DNA of 64,000 nucleotides, taken from assembly GCF_009905375.1 (NCBI RefSeq), contig NC_133653.1:65817414-65881413 (forward strand). Direction: 5' to 3'. Positions 1 to 11,664 of this stretch are shown in pieces (within the stretch, counting starts at the first letter, position 1; each line of letters opens with the position of its first letter). Origin of the DNA: Apium graveolens. Its lineage: Eukaryota; Streptophyta; Magnoliopsida; Apiales; Apiaceae. A model generated the notes under the pieces. That model worked only from the letters and a program-made list of their open reading frames with translations. It was not told the origin of the DNA and did not search any database. Both the position numbers and the translations under genes were made by a program.

Positions 1-1276
1 GAGGAAAGAAATGGGCAGATTACGACGAAGAAACGGAGCAAATCAGGATTTTTTCCAGTAGAGGTCTGAGCGCCCGCTCAGCAATGCTGAGCGGCCGCGC
101 AGGAAGCTGAGCGCCCGCTCAGCTATGCAGAGCGGCCGCGCAGGGTCGGGAAAAAAGATATATTATTTCAGGACTTCTACTTCTGTTTGGTTTCCACTTC
201 TATGTAATCTGAGTTTTATGGGACTATTATATAAGTAGATTTGAGACGTTTTCACAAGGGTGGATTGAAGAAGATCGTGTTTTTACGCAAGGAGCGAAGG
301 AGATAAGGAAGAAGACCGATTTAGCACACCGCAACGAAGAGGAAGCCTATTTTCTTGTGATTCTTGTTTCGTTGTAACGTTGGATGCTAGTTTTCTTACT
401 TTGAACTTATTTAATCTTGTGACGTACTCTGTTTTAATATAATTAGTTTAGTTATTATTTTCTTGTGTTTGTTTATCATGATTTCATATGAACCCATGAT
501 GACGATAAGTGCTATTATGGGCTAATCGTGATCATGGGGTTGCAACGGATTTATTATGGAATTCTTTAGTAATTGTTTAATACTTTAGTGTGTGATGATT
601 GTATGATATCTAGTATTGGTTGTGCGTATTCGTCTTATGTGCGTCGCGAACATATAAGATAGGGTGTTAATCTCTTGTGAAGCGACGGTGGATCTTGAGA
701 TTTAGAACTTGCCATGCTAGCATAGGTTCATGTACGTTGTGCATGATTAGTGGGCAACTCTAACAGTTTTATTTGCCCTATATAATAAAAAGGAATAACT
801 TGTGCTTAAATCGTTGTGTTGTCAATTTCTGTAGACATATAGGAACTCAACATAATTGATGACTATTCAACTTCTATCTTAATTGTCGATGTTTGGTAGA
901 ATGGTATTAGTACAATGAAAGTTGGCTTTTATCAGTTTCGTGTTATTCGATTAATATCATCACTGTCACATGCTAAAGGTAATAACAATGACTATTGAAG
1001 GAAGTAGTAATGAAGTTGTGATCTCATGAGTGTTTTATTATTGATAATTTGAAGTGTTAAGTAAGTGATTAATTAAGCAGTTAATTGTAGTTAATATTTA
1101 ATCAACAATCTTAAGTGTTAGTGTCTTAACATTGAGAAGTAATCATACATTGGTGAGTGAGTTTAATTAGACAATAATTTAGTCTGAGTCTCTGTGGGAA
1201 TGAACTAGAAAGTATTCTATATTACTTGCGAACGCGTATACTTGCGTGAATATTAGCGCGTGTTTTCGCCCTAACA
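1..1276 (+). repeat. 5' LTR of element E (partial)
   Basis: Positions 1-1276 match 9725-11000 without net length change. The LTR ends ...cctaaca just before the primer site. It contains two GC-rich inverted repeats at 67-143 and a TATA box at 228-235. Confidence 0.93.
228..235 (+). promoter_or_regulatory. Putative LTR TATA box of element E (tatataag)
   Basis: The tatataag octamer lies between the GC-rich palindromes and the start of the R-like part. It is conserved in the right LTR at 9952-9959. This is the expected position of the Pol II promoter that makes the genomic transcript. Confidence 0.55.
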
Positions 1277-1282
1277 AGTTTT

Positions 1283-1300
1283 TGGCGCCGCTGCCGGGGA
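1283..1300 (+). other. Primer binding site, tRNA-Asp type
   Basis: tggcgccgctgccgggga starts six bases after the LTR end. It matches the tRNA-Asp-type primer site typical of Athila and related gypsy elements, with one likely mismatch. Confidence 0.85.
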
Positions 1301-1417
1301 CTCGGCGTATTTGTTTAGTTTATGTACTTACCATCATTGGTCATTAGGACTCAGTGATTAGGACGTAGTAGTTGATTATTGTTTCCGGTTGTGTTTCAGG
1401 TACTTTAGCAAGCATTT

Positions 1418-3001
1418 ATGCAAACTCGTTCTCGTGCTCGCAAGAGGACTTTAGATACAGCTGATGAGACAGACGAAGTTCTTGATATTCCGGAGAAGTT
1501 AGATTTTGAGGATTCGGATTTAGGAACTGAGCGGAAAGAACCAGTAAACATGGGAGATCGTATTGTTCAAGCTGATCCAGCTCTTATGGATTTTTCTCGG
1601 CCTAAAATTGATGACATTCAGTCAAGCATCCTTCATCCGGCTATTCAAGCTAACACCTTTGAAATCAAGCCGGGCACTATTCAGATGGTGCAGAATTCTG
1701 TTTCTTTTGGAGGAGCGGCAACTGAAGACCCCAACATGCACATAAGGAATTTTGTCGAGATCTGCAGCACTTTTAAGTATAATGGCGTGACTGATGAGGC
1801 TATCAAGTTGAGGCTTTTCCCATTCTCACTCAGGGACAAGGCTAAAGACTGGTTAAATTCTGAACCAGCTGGGTCCATCACTACGTGGCAAGATCTTGCG
1901 CACAAGTTTCTGGTGAAGTTTTATCCGATGGCAAAGACTGCTGCTATGAGGAGTGCTCTTACTCAGTTTGCGCATCAACCTACAGAATCTATGTGCGAGG
2001 CTTGGGAACGCTACAAGGAAATGTTGAGAAAATGTCCACATCATGGAATGCTGGATTGGATGGTGATCACGGGTTTCTATAATGGTTTGGGGGCCCAATC
2101 TCGGCCCATGCTCGATGCAGCAGCTGGAGGCGTCTTATGGGCTAAAAGCTATACTGAGGCGTATAATCTTATAGAGACGATGGCTACAAATGAGCATCAA
2201 AACCCAACTCAGAGGATGACGTCAGGCAAGGTAGCAGGTATTCTGGAAGTTGATGCAGCCACCGCTATTGCAGCCTAGCTCCAAGCGCTATCAATGAAGG
2301 TTGATTCTCTGGCTACATATGGAGTTGATCAAATAGCTATGGTTTGTGAGCTTTGTGCAGGTTCTCATGCTACAGATCAATGTTCTCTTGTCAACGAATC
2401 TGTACAGTATGTGAATAATTATCAGCAACAACAGCATCCTGTACCAGCGACCTATCATCCTAACAACAGAAATCATCCAAATTTCAGCTGGGGGAATAAT
2501 CAGAATGTTATTTAGCCACCATATCAGCAAGGAGTGAGTAAACAATTTAACCCACCTGGATTCCAGCAACCACAGCAGTATGCTACAAGGCAATCATATC
2601 CTCAACAGGGAAGTACAGCTGCACCTACTAGTGCTGATTTTGAGGAACTTAAGATATTATGCAAGAGTCAGGCTGTTTCTATCAAGACCTTGGAAAATCA
2701 AATCGGTCAATTAGCCAATGCAGTGCTCAATCGTCAACCTGGCACCCTTCCCAGTGACACGGAAGTACCAGGCAGGAAGGAAGCTAAAGAGCAAGTTAAG
2801 GCTATTACCTTAAGGTCTGGAAAAGTTGCTGATGCTGAAAAGGCAAAAGAAGGAGAAGCTGAAATTAGAGATGAAGAATCTAAGCAAAAGGAGAAAGTGG
2901 CGGAACCAAGGAAGACTACTGTTGAACACACTCTGCCTGAGGCTAATACTGGGGAGAAACAACTCTATCCTCCACCACCTTTTCCTAAAAGATTGCAGTA
3001 A
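1418..3001 (+). pseudogene. gag: Gag of element E, interrupted by nonsense codons
   Basis: This is the capsid/nucleocapsid protein that packages the RNA. One frame runs from the ATG at 1418 through TAG at 2276-2278, TAG at 2513-2515 and TAA at 2999-3001, and the same frame continues into pol with no frameshift. A plant retrotransposon Gag core lies around codons 110-230, with the typical segments LRLFPFSLRDKAKDWL and KFYPM. A zinc knuckle of unusual spacing, CELCAGSHATDQC (CX2CX3HX4C), lies near 2346-2384. A Q- and P-rich region and a basic, acidic-mixed linker follow. Both TAG codons are one C-to-T change from CAG. Confidence 0.88.
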
Positions 3002-6000
3002 CAAAAGCTGGATAGACAGTTCGGGAAGTTTCTGGAGGTGTTCAAGAAACTTCACATCAATATACCTTTCGCTGAGGCTCTAGAGGAAATGCCTAGTTAT
3101 GCGAAGTTTATGAAGAGTATTCTTTCAAGGAAGGTGAAACTGGATGACCTTGACACCGTTGCTCTCACGGAAGAATGCAACACTATTCTGCAGCAAAAGT
3201 TACCACCAAAACTGAAAGATCCAGGAAGCTTCACCATTTCTTGCACCATTGGCAATCTGACCTTTGACAAGTGACTTTGTGATTTGGGAGCAAGCATTAA
3301 TCTGATGCCGTTGTCGATCTTTAAAAAGCTGGATCTTCCTGATCTAAAACCCACAAACATGTCTCTATAATTGGCCGATCGTTCCATTACTTACCCAAGG
3401 GGCATAGTGGAGGATGTGCTCGTCAAGGTGGATAAGCTCTTCTTTCCTGCAGATTTTGTTATTCTGGATTTTGAGGAAGATAAGAAGATTCCCATAATCT
3501 TGGGAAGGCCTTTCTTGGCTACTGGCCGTACCTTGATAGATGTGCAAAAAGGTGAACTTACTATGTGGGTACAAGATCAGGATGTGACCTTCAACGTATT
3601 CAAGGCAATGAAATTCCCTACAAAAGATAAGGAGTGCTTAAAAGTGGATGTGATTGATTCTGCGGTTACTTCAGAACTCGATCGCATGCTAATGTCTGAT
3701 GCATTGGAAAAGGCCTTAGTGGGGGATTTTGACAGTGATGATGAAGATGGCAACGAGCAATTACAATATCTGAACGCTTCTCCCTGGAAGCGAAAGCTGG
3801 ACATGCCGTTTGAATCTCTTGGTACTTCTGACCTTAAGAATGCTGAAGGAAAGCTCAAACCATCAATAGAGGAAGCACCTACCTTGGAGCTCAAGCCATT
3901 ACCTGAACACTTGAGGTATGCTTTTTTAGGTGATTCATCTACGTTACCTATTATTATTTCATCTGACCTTTCAGGCAGTGAGGAAGACAAGCTCTTAAGG
4001 ATTTTGAGAGAATTCAAATCGGCTATTGGATGGACCATAGCAGACATCAAGGGGATAAGTCCTTCATATTGTATGCATAAAATTCTGCTAGAGGAAGGTA
4101 GTAAGCCAACTGTGGAACAGCAGCGAAGACTGAATCCCATCATGAAGGAGGTGGTGAAGAAAGAAATTCTGAAATGGCTGGATGCAGGCATCATTTATCC
4201 TATTTCTGACAGCTCGTGGGTGAGCCCCGTACAATGTGTACCTAAGAAAGGTGGTATCACTGTGGTCGCAAATGAAAAGAATGAGCTCATCCCCACTCGA
4301 ACAGTTACAGGATGGAGAGTATGCAAGGATTATAGAAAATTGAACAAAGCCACAAGGAAGGATCACTTCCCTCTTCCATTTATTGATCAGATGCTTGACA
4401 GGTTGGCGGGTCATGAGTATTTTTGTCTTCTGGATGGTTATTCAGGGTATAATCAGATTTGTATTGCACCAGAGGATCAGGAAAAGACTACCTTCACTTG
4501 TCCATTTGGCACGTTCGCTTTTCGCAGAGTTTCGTTTGGGTTATGTGGCGCCCCGGCCACTTTTCAGAGATGTATGATGGCTATATTCTCTGACATGATT
4601 GGAAATAATGTCGAAGTGTTCATGGACGACTTCTCCGTCTTTGGACATTCATATGATGAATGTTTGAATAATCTGCGCGCCGTACTCAAAAGATGCGTGG
4701 AAACTAATTTGGTGCTCAATTGGGAGAAATGTCATTTTATGGTGCGTGAAGGCATTATTTTTGGGCATAAGGTCTCTAACAAGGGTCTGGAGGTGGACAA
4801 GGCCAAGGTGGGAGTCATTGAAAATCTTCCCCCACCTAATTCTGTGAAAGGAATCCGTAGTTTTCTTGGTCATGCGGGTTTTTATCGGCGATTCATCAAG
4901 GACTTTTCAAAGATATCTAAGTCGTTGTGCAATTTTCTTGAGAAAGATGTGCTTTTCAAATTTGATGATGAATGTTTGGCAGCATTCGAGACTCTCAAGA
5001 AGAGTTTGATCACTGCACCAGTTATTACAGCACCAGATTGGACAGAACCGTTTGAGATGATGTGTGATGCGAGTGATTATGTGGTAGGTGCAGTTCTGGG
5101 ACAGCGCAAGAAAAATCTCTTCCATGTGGTCTACTATACGAGTAAGACTTTAAATGGGGCCCAATTGAACTACATCACTACTGAGAAGGAGCTTTTGGCT
5201 ATAGTCTTTGGTTTCGAGAAATTTCGATCTTATCTACTTGGTACGAAAGTAACAGTATTCACTGATCATGCGGCTATTCGCTATCTGGTTTCCAAGAAAG
5301 ATTCGAAGCCGAGAGTCATTCGTTGGGTGCTTTTACTTCAGGAATTTGAGTTAGAGATCAAGGATAGAAAAGGTACTGAGAATCAAGTAGCTGACCATCT
5401 CTCTAGGTTGGAGAATCCTGATTCTACTTCACAAGATAGGACGTTAATCAATGAATCTTTTCCGGATGAGCAGTTGTTCGCAGTTCAGGAGGAAGAACCA
5501 TGGTTTGCAGATATTGTAAACTATCTCGTCAGCAATGTAATGCCTCCTAATTTGACATCCGCTCAAAAGAAGAAGTTTCTGCATGAGGTGAAGTGGTATA
5601 TGTGGGATGAACCATATTTGTTTAGACAGGGAGCTGACCAGATCATCAAAAGATGTATCCCGTTCTGTGAGACGGAGGGGATATTACGAGACTGCCATTC
5701 CACGGTTTATGGTGGACACTATGGTGGTGAGAAGACGGCAGCTCGTATTCTGCAAGCAGGTTTTTTTTGGCCTACTTTGTTCAAGGATGCTCATCAGTTT
5801 GTTTTAAGGTGTGATCGTTGCCAAAGAGTGGGAAATTTGACAAGGAAGGATGAGATGCCATTAAATGTGATGCTTGAAGTCGAGGTCTTTGATGTTTGGG
5901 GAATCGATTTCATGGGGCCTTTTATCTCGTCTTGCAATAATCAGTACATCTTGCTGGCAGTCGATTATGTCTCAAAATGGGTCGAAGTTAAAGCTTTACC

Positions 6001-6784
6001 GACAAATGATGCAAAGGCAGTGCTAAATTTTCTTCATAAGCAAATTTTCACAAGGTTTGGAACACCTCGGGTAATCATAAGTGATGAAGGATCGCATTTC
6101 TGCAACCGTAAGTTCACTTCTATGATGCAGCGTTATAATGTGAATCATTGAGTAGCTACTGCCTATCATCCGCAAACAAATGGTCAAGCGGAAGTGTCTA
6201 ACAGAGAGATAAAGCGCATTCTAGAGAAGGTTGTTTGTCCGTCAAGGAAGGATTGGTCTTTAAAGCTCGATGAAGTTGTTTGGGCTTACAGAACAGCATA
6301 CAAAACTCCACTTGGTATGTCACCATTTCAGTTGGTGTACGGTAAGGGATGTCATCTACCTGCGGAGCTTGAGCATAAGGCCTACTGGGCATTGAAGAAG
6401 TTGAACCTGGATTTAGATGCAGCTGGTAAGAAAAGAATGCTTAAGCTTAATGAACTTGATGAATTTCGACTTCAAGCGTACGAGAATAACAAAATGTATA
6501 AGGAAAAGGTGAAGAGGTGGCACGATAGGAAGCTACATCCTAAGTTATTTGTGTCGGGGCAACAAGTTCTCTTATTCAACTCTCGGCTCCGACTTTTTCC
6601 AGGGAAGTTGAAATCGAGGTGGTCTGGGCCTTTTATTTTCAAAACTATGTTTCCACATGGAGCGGTGGAAATTTTTGAGAATGATCCGGACCAAGCATTT
6701 AATGTTAACGGTCAGCGTTTGAAGCACTACTATGGAGACATGGCAAACCGAGAAGTGGTTAGTGCCATTTTGTTGACTACTTGA
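3002..6784 (+). pseudogene. pol: Pol of element E: protease, reverse transcriptase, RNase H, integrase
   Basis: This is the polyprotein for proteolysis, cDNA synthesis and integration, in the same frame as gag. Protease: LCDLGASINLMP at about 3275-3310. Reverse transcriptase: about 4180-4850 with the active site FMDDFSVFG (4619-4645). RNase H: about 5040-5290 with CDAS, TEKE and TDHAA. Integrase: an HHCC finger around 5695-5830, then GIDFMGP, SDEGSHF and the Glu of NGQAE near 6190. The C-terminal part ends at 6784. Stops are TGA 3272-3274, TAA 3368-3370 and TGA 6149-6151; the last two look like CAA-to-TAA and CGA-to-TGA. No frameshift exists from 1418 to 6784. There is no chromodomain and no second RNase H, which favours Athila over Tat. 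Confidence 0.9.
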
Positions 6785-6934
6785 GAAGGGTACGAAACGT
6801 CAAGCTAATGACGAAAAAGAAGTGCTGCGTGGGAGGCAACCCATGAATTGTTGTTACAGGAACCCTTAGAAGTTAATAACCTATCCAAAAACACAAAAAA
6901 ATCAGAAAACAGGGGCTGAAATTTTTTTTTCCAG
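6785..6934 (+). other. Spacer after pol of element E
   Basis: This is noncoding sequence between the pol stop and the GC-rich inverted repeat. A short A/T-rich and homopolymer-rich stretch is the only visible feature. Confidence 0.6.
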
Positions 6935-6985
6935 TGACCCCCTGAGCGCCCGCTCAGCTTTGCTGAGCGACCGCTCAGGGGTCGC
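6935..6985. repeat. GC-rich inverted repeats, same motif as in the E LTR
   Basis: ctgagcgcccgctcag and ctgagcgaccgctcag lie in tandem, each palindromic. Outer arms (gacccc / ggggtc) let the whole block fold. The same motif occurs as pairs in both LTRs (67-143; 9791-9867). It sits between pol and the downstream ORF. Confidence 0.8.
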
Positions 6986-7107
6986 CTGCCAGAATTTTTT
7001 TTTTAGTTCAGAAAAAAAAAACAGTTGTAGCCCATAAACCCACGATTTGTTCCCACTACCCCATCATTTTAACCCTTAATTCCCAAATCCTAATCTAATC
7101 CACACCC

Positions 7108-7115
7108 TATATATA
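7108..7115 (+). promoter_or_regulatory. Putative TATA box upstream of the E additional ORF
   Basis: tatatata occurs about 98 bp before the ATG at 7213. A C/T- and A/C-rich leader without upstream ATG-initiated long ORFs follows. The layout is that of an ordinary plant core promoter and 5' UTR inside the element. Confidence 0.5.
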
Positions 7116-7212
7116 CATACACCTATCCTACATATCTCCCACAAACTTCCTACACTTAAACTCTCTCCCAAGCACCAAAACTCAGTTCTTACACACTTTT
7201 ATTCACGAATCA

Positions 7213-8385
7213 ATGGCACCCAAGAGAGCACGCACTATTGACAGTAGCAGCACAGTTCCTACTGCTAATTCATCGAGGGGTACTGCTGCAAGGCCTCGGT
7301 TAACTGACAGAGCTGCGGAGGAGGAGTACACTAGGCTTTTGGGGAAGCCGATTCTGAAAGAGAGAGGGTTTTTACCATCGGGAAGGGATGGTGAGTTGCT
7401 GCCCATGATTGCAGAGAAGGGGTGGATAGCTTTTTATGAGTCACCCGAAGCGGTATCGATGAGCGTTGTTCGCGAGTTCTACGTGAACGCGAAGGCCGAA
7501 AAGAATGGGTTTTCTGTGGTCCGAGGGCTGACAGTTGATTATCACCCTGCGGCGATTCGCCGTGTGATTGGACAGCGAGAGAGGAAGCCCGAGGAGGAGA
7601 ACTGGAATGAAAAGACTGCTGAGGATTTTGACTTGGATTTGATTTGTGCGACTCTCTGTCGACCGGGCACAGTTTGGACCTTCAGGACCGGCACTAATGA
7701 GTATCGTCACTTTTCGGCGATCGCCATGAACAGGTATGCCCGTGCATGGAATGCATTTATTTGTGCTAATATTTTGCCTTCTTCGCATGCACACGAGGTC
7801 ACAGTTGAGAGAGCACAGTTATTGTGGGGAATTCTGAATGAGGAGTACTATGTGGACCTTGGTGAGTTTATCTACCAAGGAATTCTGAAGTTTTTGAGGG
7901 GAACGAAACATATGAACATCCCTTATGCATCCACGGTTACGAAGCTATACCGAGCAGTGGGAGTGAACTGGCCGGCTCATGAGCAGTTACAGTTGCCGGC
8001 AGCTCCGATTGATTCTGGGACGCTGAATGGGATGCAGGAGTGGACCGGTGGTGAGCCTGAGGAGCATGGGCTGGGTTATCATCTTCCAGGAGGGCGTCCA
8101 GCACGAGGTGCTACTATGGCTAGGCCAAGGCGTGATGAGGCTGGTTCTTCGAGAGCTCAGGAGGGTGCTGGGTTGGCTGATGCTCAGTATAGGAGGCTTT
8201 CACGACGGATGGATGCCATGTATGAGACGCAGAGCAGGTTTGCTTAGGAGCTCACCCTTGCGTTAGGGATTGCTTTTCGGGGCCTTGGAGCTGATATCCA
8301 GTGGCCAGTTTTTGGTGAGGACTCTACATACCCGCCGCCTGATACTCCACCCACTGAGGGTGATGATGATGATGACTCCGAGTAG
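7213..8385 (+). pseudogene. Additional (post-pol) ORF of element E, plant-transposon-protein type
   Basis: The ATG at 7213 opens a 344-codon frame to TAG at 8245-8247. The frame then continues 45 codons to TAG at 8383-8385, so the first stop is probably CAG-to-TAG. The N-terminus is basic (MAPKRART). A conserved-looking core (about residues 50-270) has an LLPMIAEKGW-like segment, VREFYVNAK, VVRGLTVDYHP and a helical part with ERAQLLWGILNEEY. The tail is acidic (DDDDDSE). It resembles the uncharacterised 'putative plant transposon protein' family found after pol in Athila-type elements. The function is unknown and an envelope role is unproven: I see no signal peptide or membrane span. It has its own upstream TATA box and resembles the aORFs of A and B1. 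Confidence 0.75.
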
Positions 8386-9533
8386 GTATACCCTGTGTTC
8401 CTTTCTACTACCTTCACTGAGGACAGTGAAGATTTTAAGTTTGGGGGTGGTAGTTAAGGAATATTGTGTGTGTGTCATATAGCTGCATATTCATGATAGC
8501 TTAGTTCATATAGTTGCATAATTTAGGCCATATAGTTTTTTTTATATATAGCTCTTATTGTTTATCATGTCACGTAGCTCATGCATTTGCCATGATCCCT
8601 TTTGCAATGATTGATCGACTGAATTGTGATATTGATGCGAGTGTAGTGATAGCATTAAAGTGATATTAAGTCGTGTAGGTTGATATGCATGCTAGAAACA
8701 CTTGTAATTCCACTAAGTCTTAGAGAATGCGTAAGGGCTAGATTGTTGTTATAATTTGGTTGTTTTCGAGGTCAATCTATTTATTATGCTTAGAATTCGA
8801 TAATAGGTTCTTAGTGATAAAGGCATGAAAAAGAAAAAAATTTGGAGAAAAAAAAATGGAATTTGTTGCTAGTTGTGGCTAGGCGTCAAATGGCTAGTAG
8901 CCGGCTCGCATATGGTGCGAGTAGTCTAGGGTTGAGCAAGATGGAGTGAAACGCACTTGCTCAGAAGTTATAAAAAAAAAATTAGTTTATGCATAATTGA
9001 TCAAGAGTGGGCTCTTTGGTATTCGAGTTATTAAGTTCTTAGGGGACTTTGTGCCTAGTGACCTAAGGCTTTTAGAGTCTGGGATCCGCTAACCTAACGC
9101 TCGTTACATGGATACCATTGTATAAATCTTTTGTGGACCTCACTCATTGCACGGTCAAATAAGCATTTGTGTTGTGAATAAAAAGCACGATTCCGTAATA
9201 AGCTCCAGAATTCTTGTAGTGTTGTATATCACTTTGTGCCTAGAATTTTTATTCTTTGTATAATCATGTGATTGCCTTGAGGATAGTCGAGTCATAATAA
9301 TTGGTCTAGTTCCGAAGCATATCTGTTAAGCATTTGCACACACCACGTTTCTGGTTGTATGTCCGTTTGCATGAGTTTATTGATCTTTAGTTGTCTAACT
9401 GCATTTGTTGAGATGTTGCAATTTGGTTGGTTAATCGTAGTAAGGGGGGTCGCTGCATTTTCATATAGATTGCATTCATGCATGTTTTATATTTGTTTTT
9501 GAGTCTGTGACGCTTGAGGACAAGCATCAATTT
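8386..9533 (+). other. 3' untranslated region of element E
   Basis: About 1.15 kb of noncoding sequence lies between the aORF and the polypurine tract. It holds an extra polypurine-like motif (aagtttgggggtgg, 8437-8450) close after the aORF and several A-runs around 8825-8980. I see no convincing ORF; short open frames here have no recognisable domains. Confidence 0.7.
8437..8450 (+). other. Upstream duplicate of the polypurine tract motif
   Basis: aagtttgggggtgg nearly repeats the true tract aaatttgggggtg at 9534. It lies 1.1 kb upstream of the 3' LTR, next to the aORF end. It could act as a second plus-strand primer. Confidence 0.5.
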
Positions 9534-9544
9534 AAATTTGGGGG
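9534..9544 (+). other. Polypurine tract of element E
   Basis: aaatttggggg directly precedes the 3' LTR. This is the usual position of the plus-strand primer in gypsy elements. Confidence 0.75.
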
Positions 9545-11000
9545 TGTGATAAGTGGCATTTTATACCACTTAGAGCGTCTTAAAATGGCTTAAATTGGTG
9601 TCTTGAAATCAAGTATTTTGTGTATTTGATGCGTTTTTCTAGTGTTTATGCATTTCAGGGTATTAGTTGCATTTCGGGGGAGGAATCATCAAGAATAAGC
9701 CTTGGCATGTGTTCACCATTGCATGAGGAAAGAAATGGGCAGATTACGGCGAAGAAACGGAGCAAATCAGGATTTTTTCCAGTAGAGGTCTGAGCGCCCG
9801 CTCAGCAATGCTGAGCGACCGCGCAGGAAGCTGAGCGCCCGCTCAGCTATGCTGAGCGGCCGCGCAGGGTCGGGAAAAAAGATATATTATTTCAGGACTT
9901 CTACTTCTGTTTGGTTTCCACTTCTATGTAATCTGAGTTTTATGGGACTATTATATAAGTAGATTTGAGACGTTTTCACAAGGGTGGATTGAAGAAGATC
10001 GTGTTTTTACGCAAGGAGCGAAGGAGATAAGGAAGAAGACCGATTTAGCACACCGCAACGAAGAGGAAGCATATTTTCTTGTGATTCTTGTTTCGTTGTA
10101 ACGTTGGATGCTAGTTTTCTTACTTTGAACTTATTTACTCTTGTGACGTACTCTGTTTTAATATAATTAGTTTAGTTATTATTTTCTTGTGTTTGTTTAT
10201 CATGATTTCATATGAACCCATGATGACGATAAGTGCTATTATGGGCTAATCGTGATCATGGGGTTGCAACGGATTTATTATGGAATTCTTTAGTAATTGT
10301 TTAATACTTTAGTGTGTGATGATTGTATGATATCTAGTATTGGTTGTGCGTATTCGTCTTATGTGTGTCGCGAACATATAAGATAGGGTGTTAATCTCTT
10401 GTGAAGCGACAGTGGATCTTGAGATTTAGAACTTGCCATGCTAGCATAGGTTCATGTACGTTGTGCATGATTAGTGGGTAACTCTAACGGTTTTATCTGC
10501 CCTATGTAATAAAAAGGAATAACTTGTGCTTAAATCGTTGTGTTGTCAATTTCTGTAGACATATAGGAACTCAACATAATTGATGACTATTCAACTTCTA
10601 TCTTAATTGTGGATGTTTGGTAGAATGGTATTAGTACAATGAAAGTTGGCTTTTATCAGTTTCGTGTTATTCGATTAATATCATCACTGTCACATGCTAA
10701 AGGTAATAACAATGACTATTGAAGGAAGTAGTAATGAAGTTGTGATCTCATGAGTGTTTTATTATTGATAATTTGAAGTGTTAAGTAAGTGATTAATTAA
10801 GCAGTTAATTGTAGTTAATATTTAATCAACAATCTTAAGTGTTAGTGTCTTAACATTGAGAAGTAATCATACATTGGTGAGTGAGTTTAATTAGACAATA
10901 ATTTAGTCTGAGTCTCTGTGGGAACGAACTAGAAAGTATTCTATATTACTTGCGAACGAGTATACTTGCATGAATATTAGCGCGTGTTTTCGCCCTAACA
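9545..11000 (+). repeat. 3' LTR of element E (complete)
   Basis: It starts tgtgataagtgg (or tgataagtgg at 9547) and ends cctaaca, about 1.45 kb. Positions 9725-11000 repeat 1-1276. It carries the TATA box (9952-9959) and the paired GC-rich palindromes. Confidence 0.92.
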
Positions 11001-11659
11001 CTAGGCTGGGAAACACTCACCTCTGCAACCTTATCCTTAGGGCTTCTTTGATTTTCACCCTGTCCCTCACCTTTCTTGCCCACCTTCACACTCCCCTTTT
11101 TAGGTTTGGTGGATTTTACATCTTATTTCTTTCTTAGCTTTGGATTTAGGAACTTTTGTTGGTATGGTAGTTTGGGTAGGCAACTGTTGGGTCATTGACA
11201 CAGTTGCCATAGCTACACTAGAAAGCAAAGAAATTTGTGAGGTTGGAAGAGTAGAGAAAAAAGAAATTACCTCACTTACCTGAGGTCCCTCCATCACTGG
11301 AAAGTAGTATAGGGGAACCTCCTTATGATAGTTTGCTCTGTTTAAATATACAATGATACTTCTTTCTTGAACCCAACAATTTAACTTGTTGGTTGGGTTC
11401 TCAATCACAATATCTTCAATAAGATGGTTAACAAGCATCATAAAGAATTTAGCATAATAGTCACTTTTACCTCTCTTATCGATCTCTCCTAACTTAAAGC
11501 CTAACTCAAACAAAACCAAATCACTGAAATTAAAGTACTTATCAGTGACTAGCATGTAAAGCATGTTAAGCATATTAATGTTTATAGAGTCAAAGTTACT
11601 AACTTTACCAGAAAACACCTTAGTTACTACATCACACAGATAACTCCATTCCTTCCTAA
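11001..11659 (-). pseudogene. Additional ORF of element A, C-terminal half
   Basis: The open frame enters from the S1 junction at about 11664 and reads leftwards. EWSYL and SNFDSI near its start match the B1 aORF (EWSFF, SNFDAI at about 58570-58640). A helical middle follows (LYMLVTDKYF, YYAKFFMMLV). The C-terminus is Ser/Thr/Lys-rich. Near 11120 a one-base shift moves the frame: the apparent stop at 11100 is bypassed and a basic, low-complexity tail stays open to 11001, where element E is inserted. The N-terminal half is at 23190-23598, displaced by 11.5 kb. The apparent start at 11618 is not real because the frame is open upstream. Function unknown. Confidence 0.8.
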
Positions 11660-11664
11660 GACCC

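Larger units (their letters stand above)
1..11000 (+). mobile_element. Element E: Athila-like Ty3/gypsy LTR retrotransposon, 5' end cut by the window
   Basis: The order is LTR, tRNA-Asp-type primer site, gag, protease, reverse transcriptase, RNase H, integrase, additional ORF, polypurine tract, LTR. Integrase after RNase H makes it Ty3/gypsy. The tRNA-Asp primer site, the absence of a chromodomain and the large post-pol ORF fit the Athila lineage. The left LTR lacks its first ~180 bases because the window starts inside it. The two LTR copies differ at roughly 15 of 1,276 positions by eye. The element interrupts element A's aORF at 11000/11001. The left target duplication lies outside the window; the right-flank 5-mer is ctagg. 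The coding part is broken by nonsense codons only. Confidence 0.9.

Noticed and set aside
11100..11618. Independent 172-codon minus-strand gene
   Set aside because: Its apparent start is GTG and the frame is open upstream to the S1 border. It is the C-terminal half of the A aORF.
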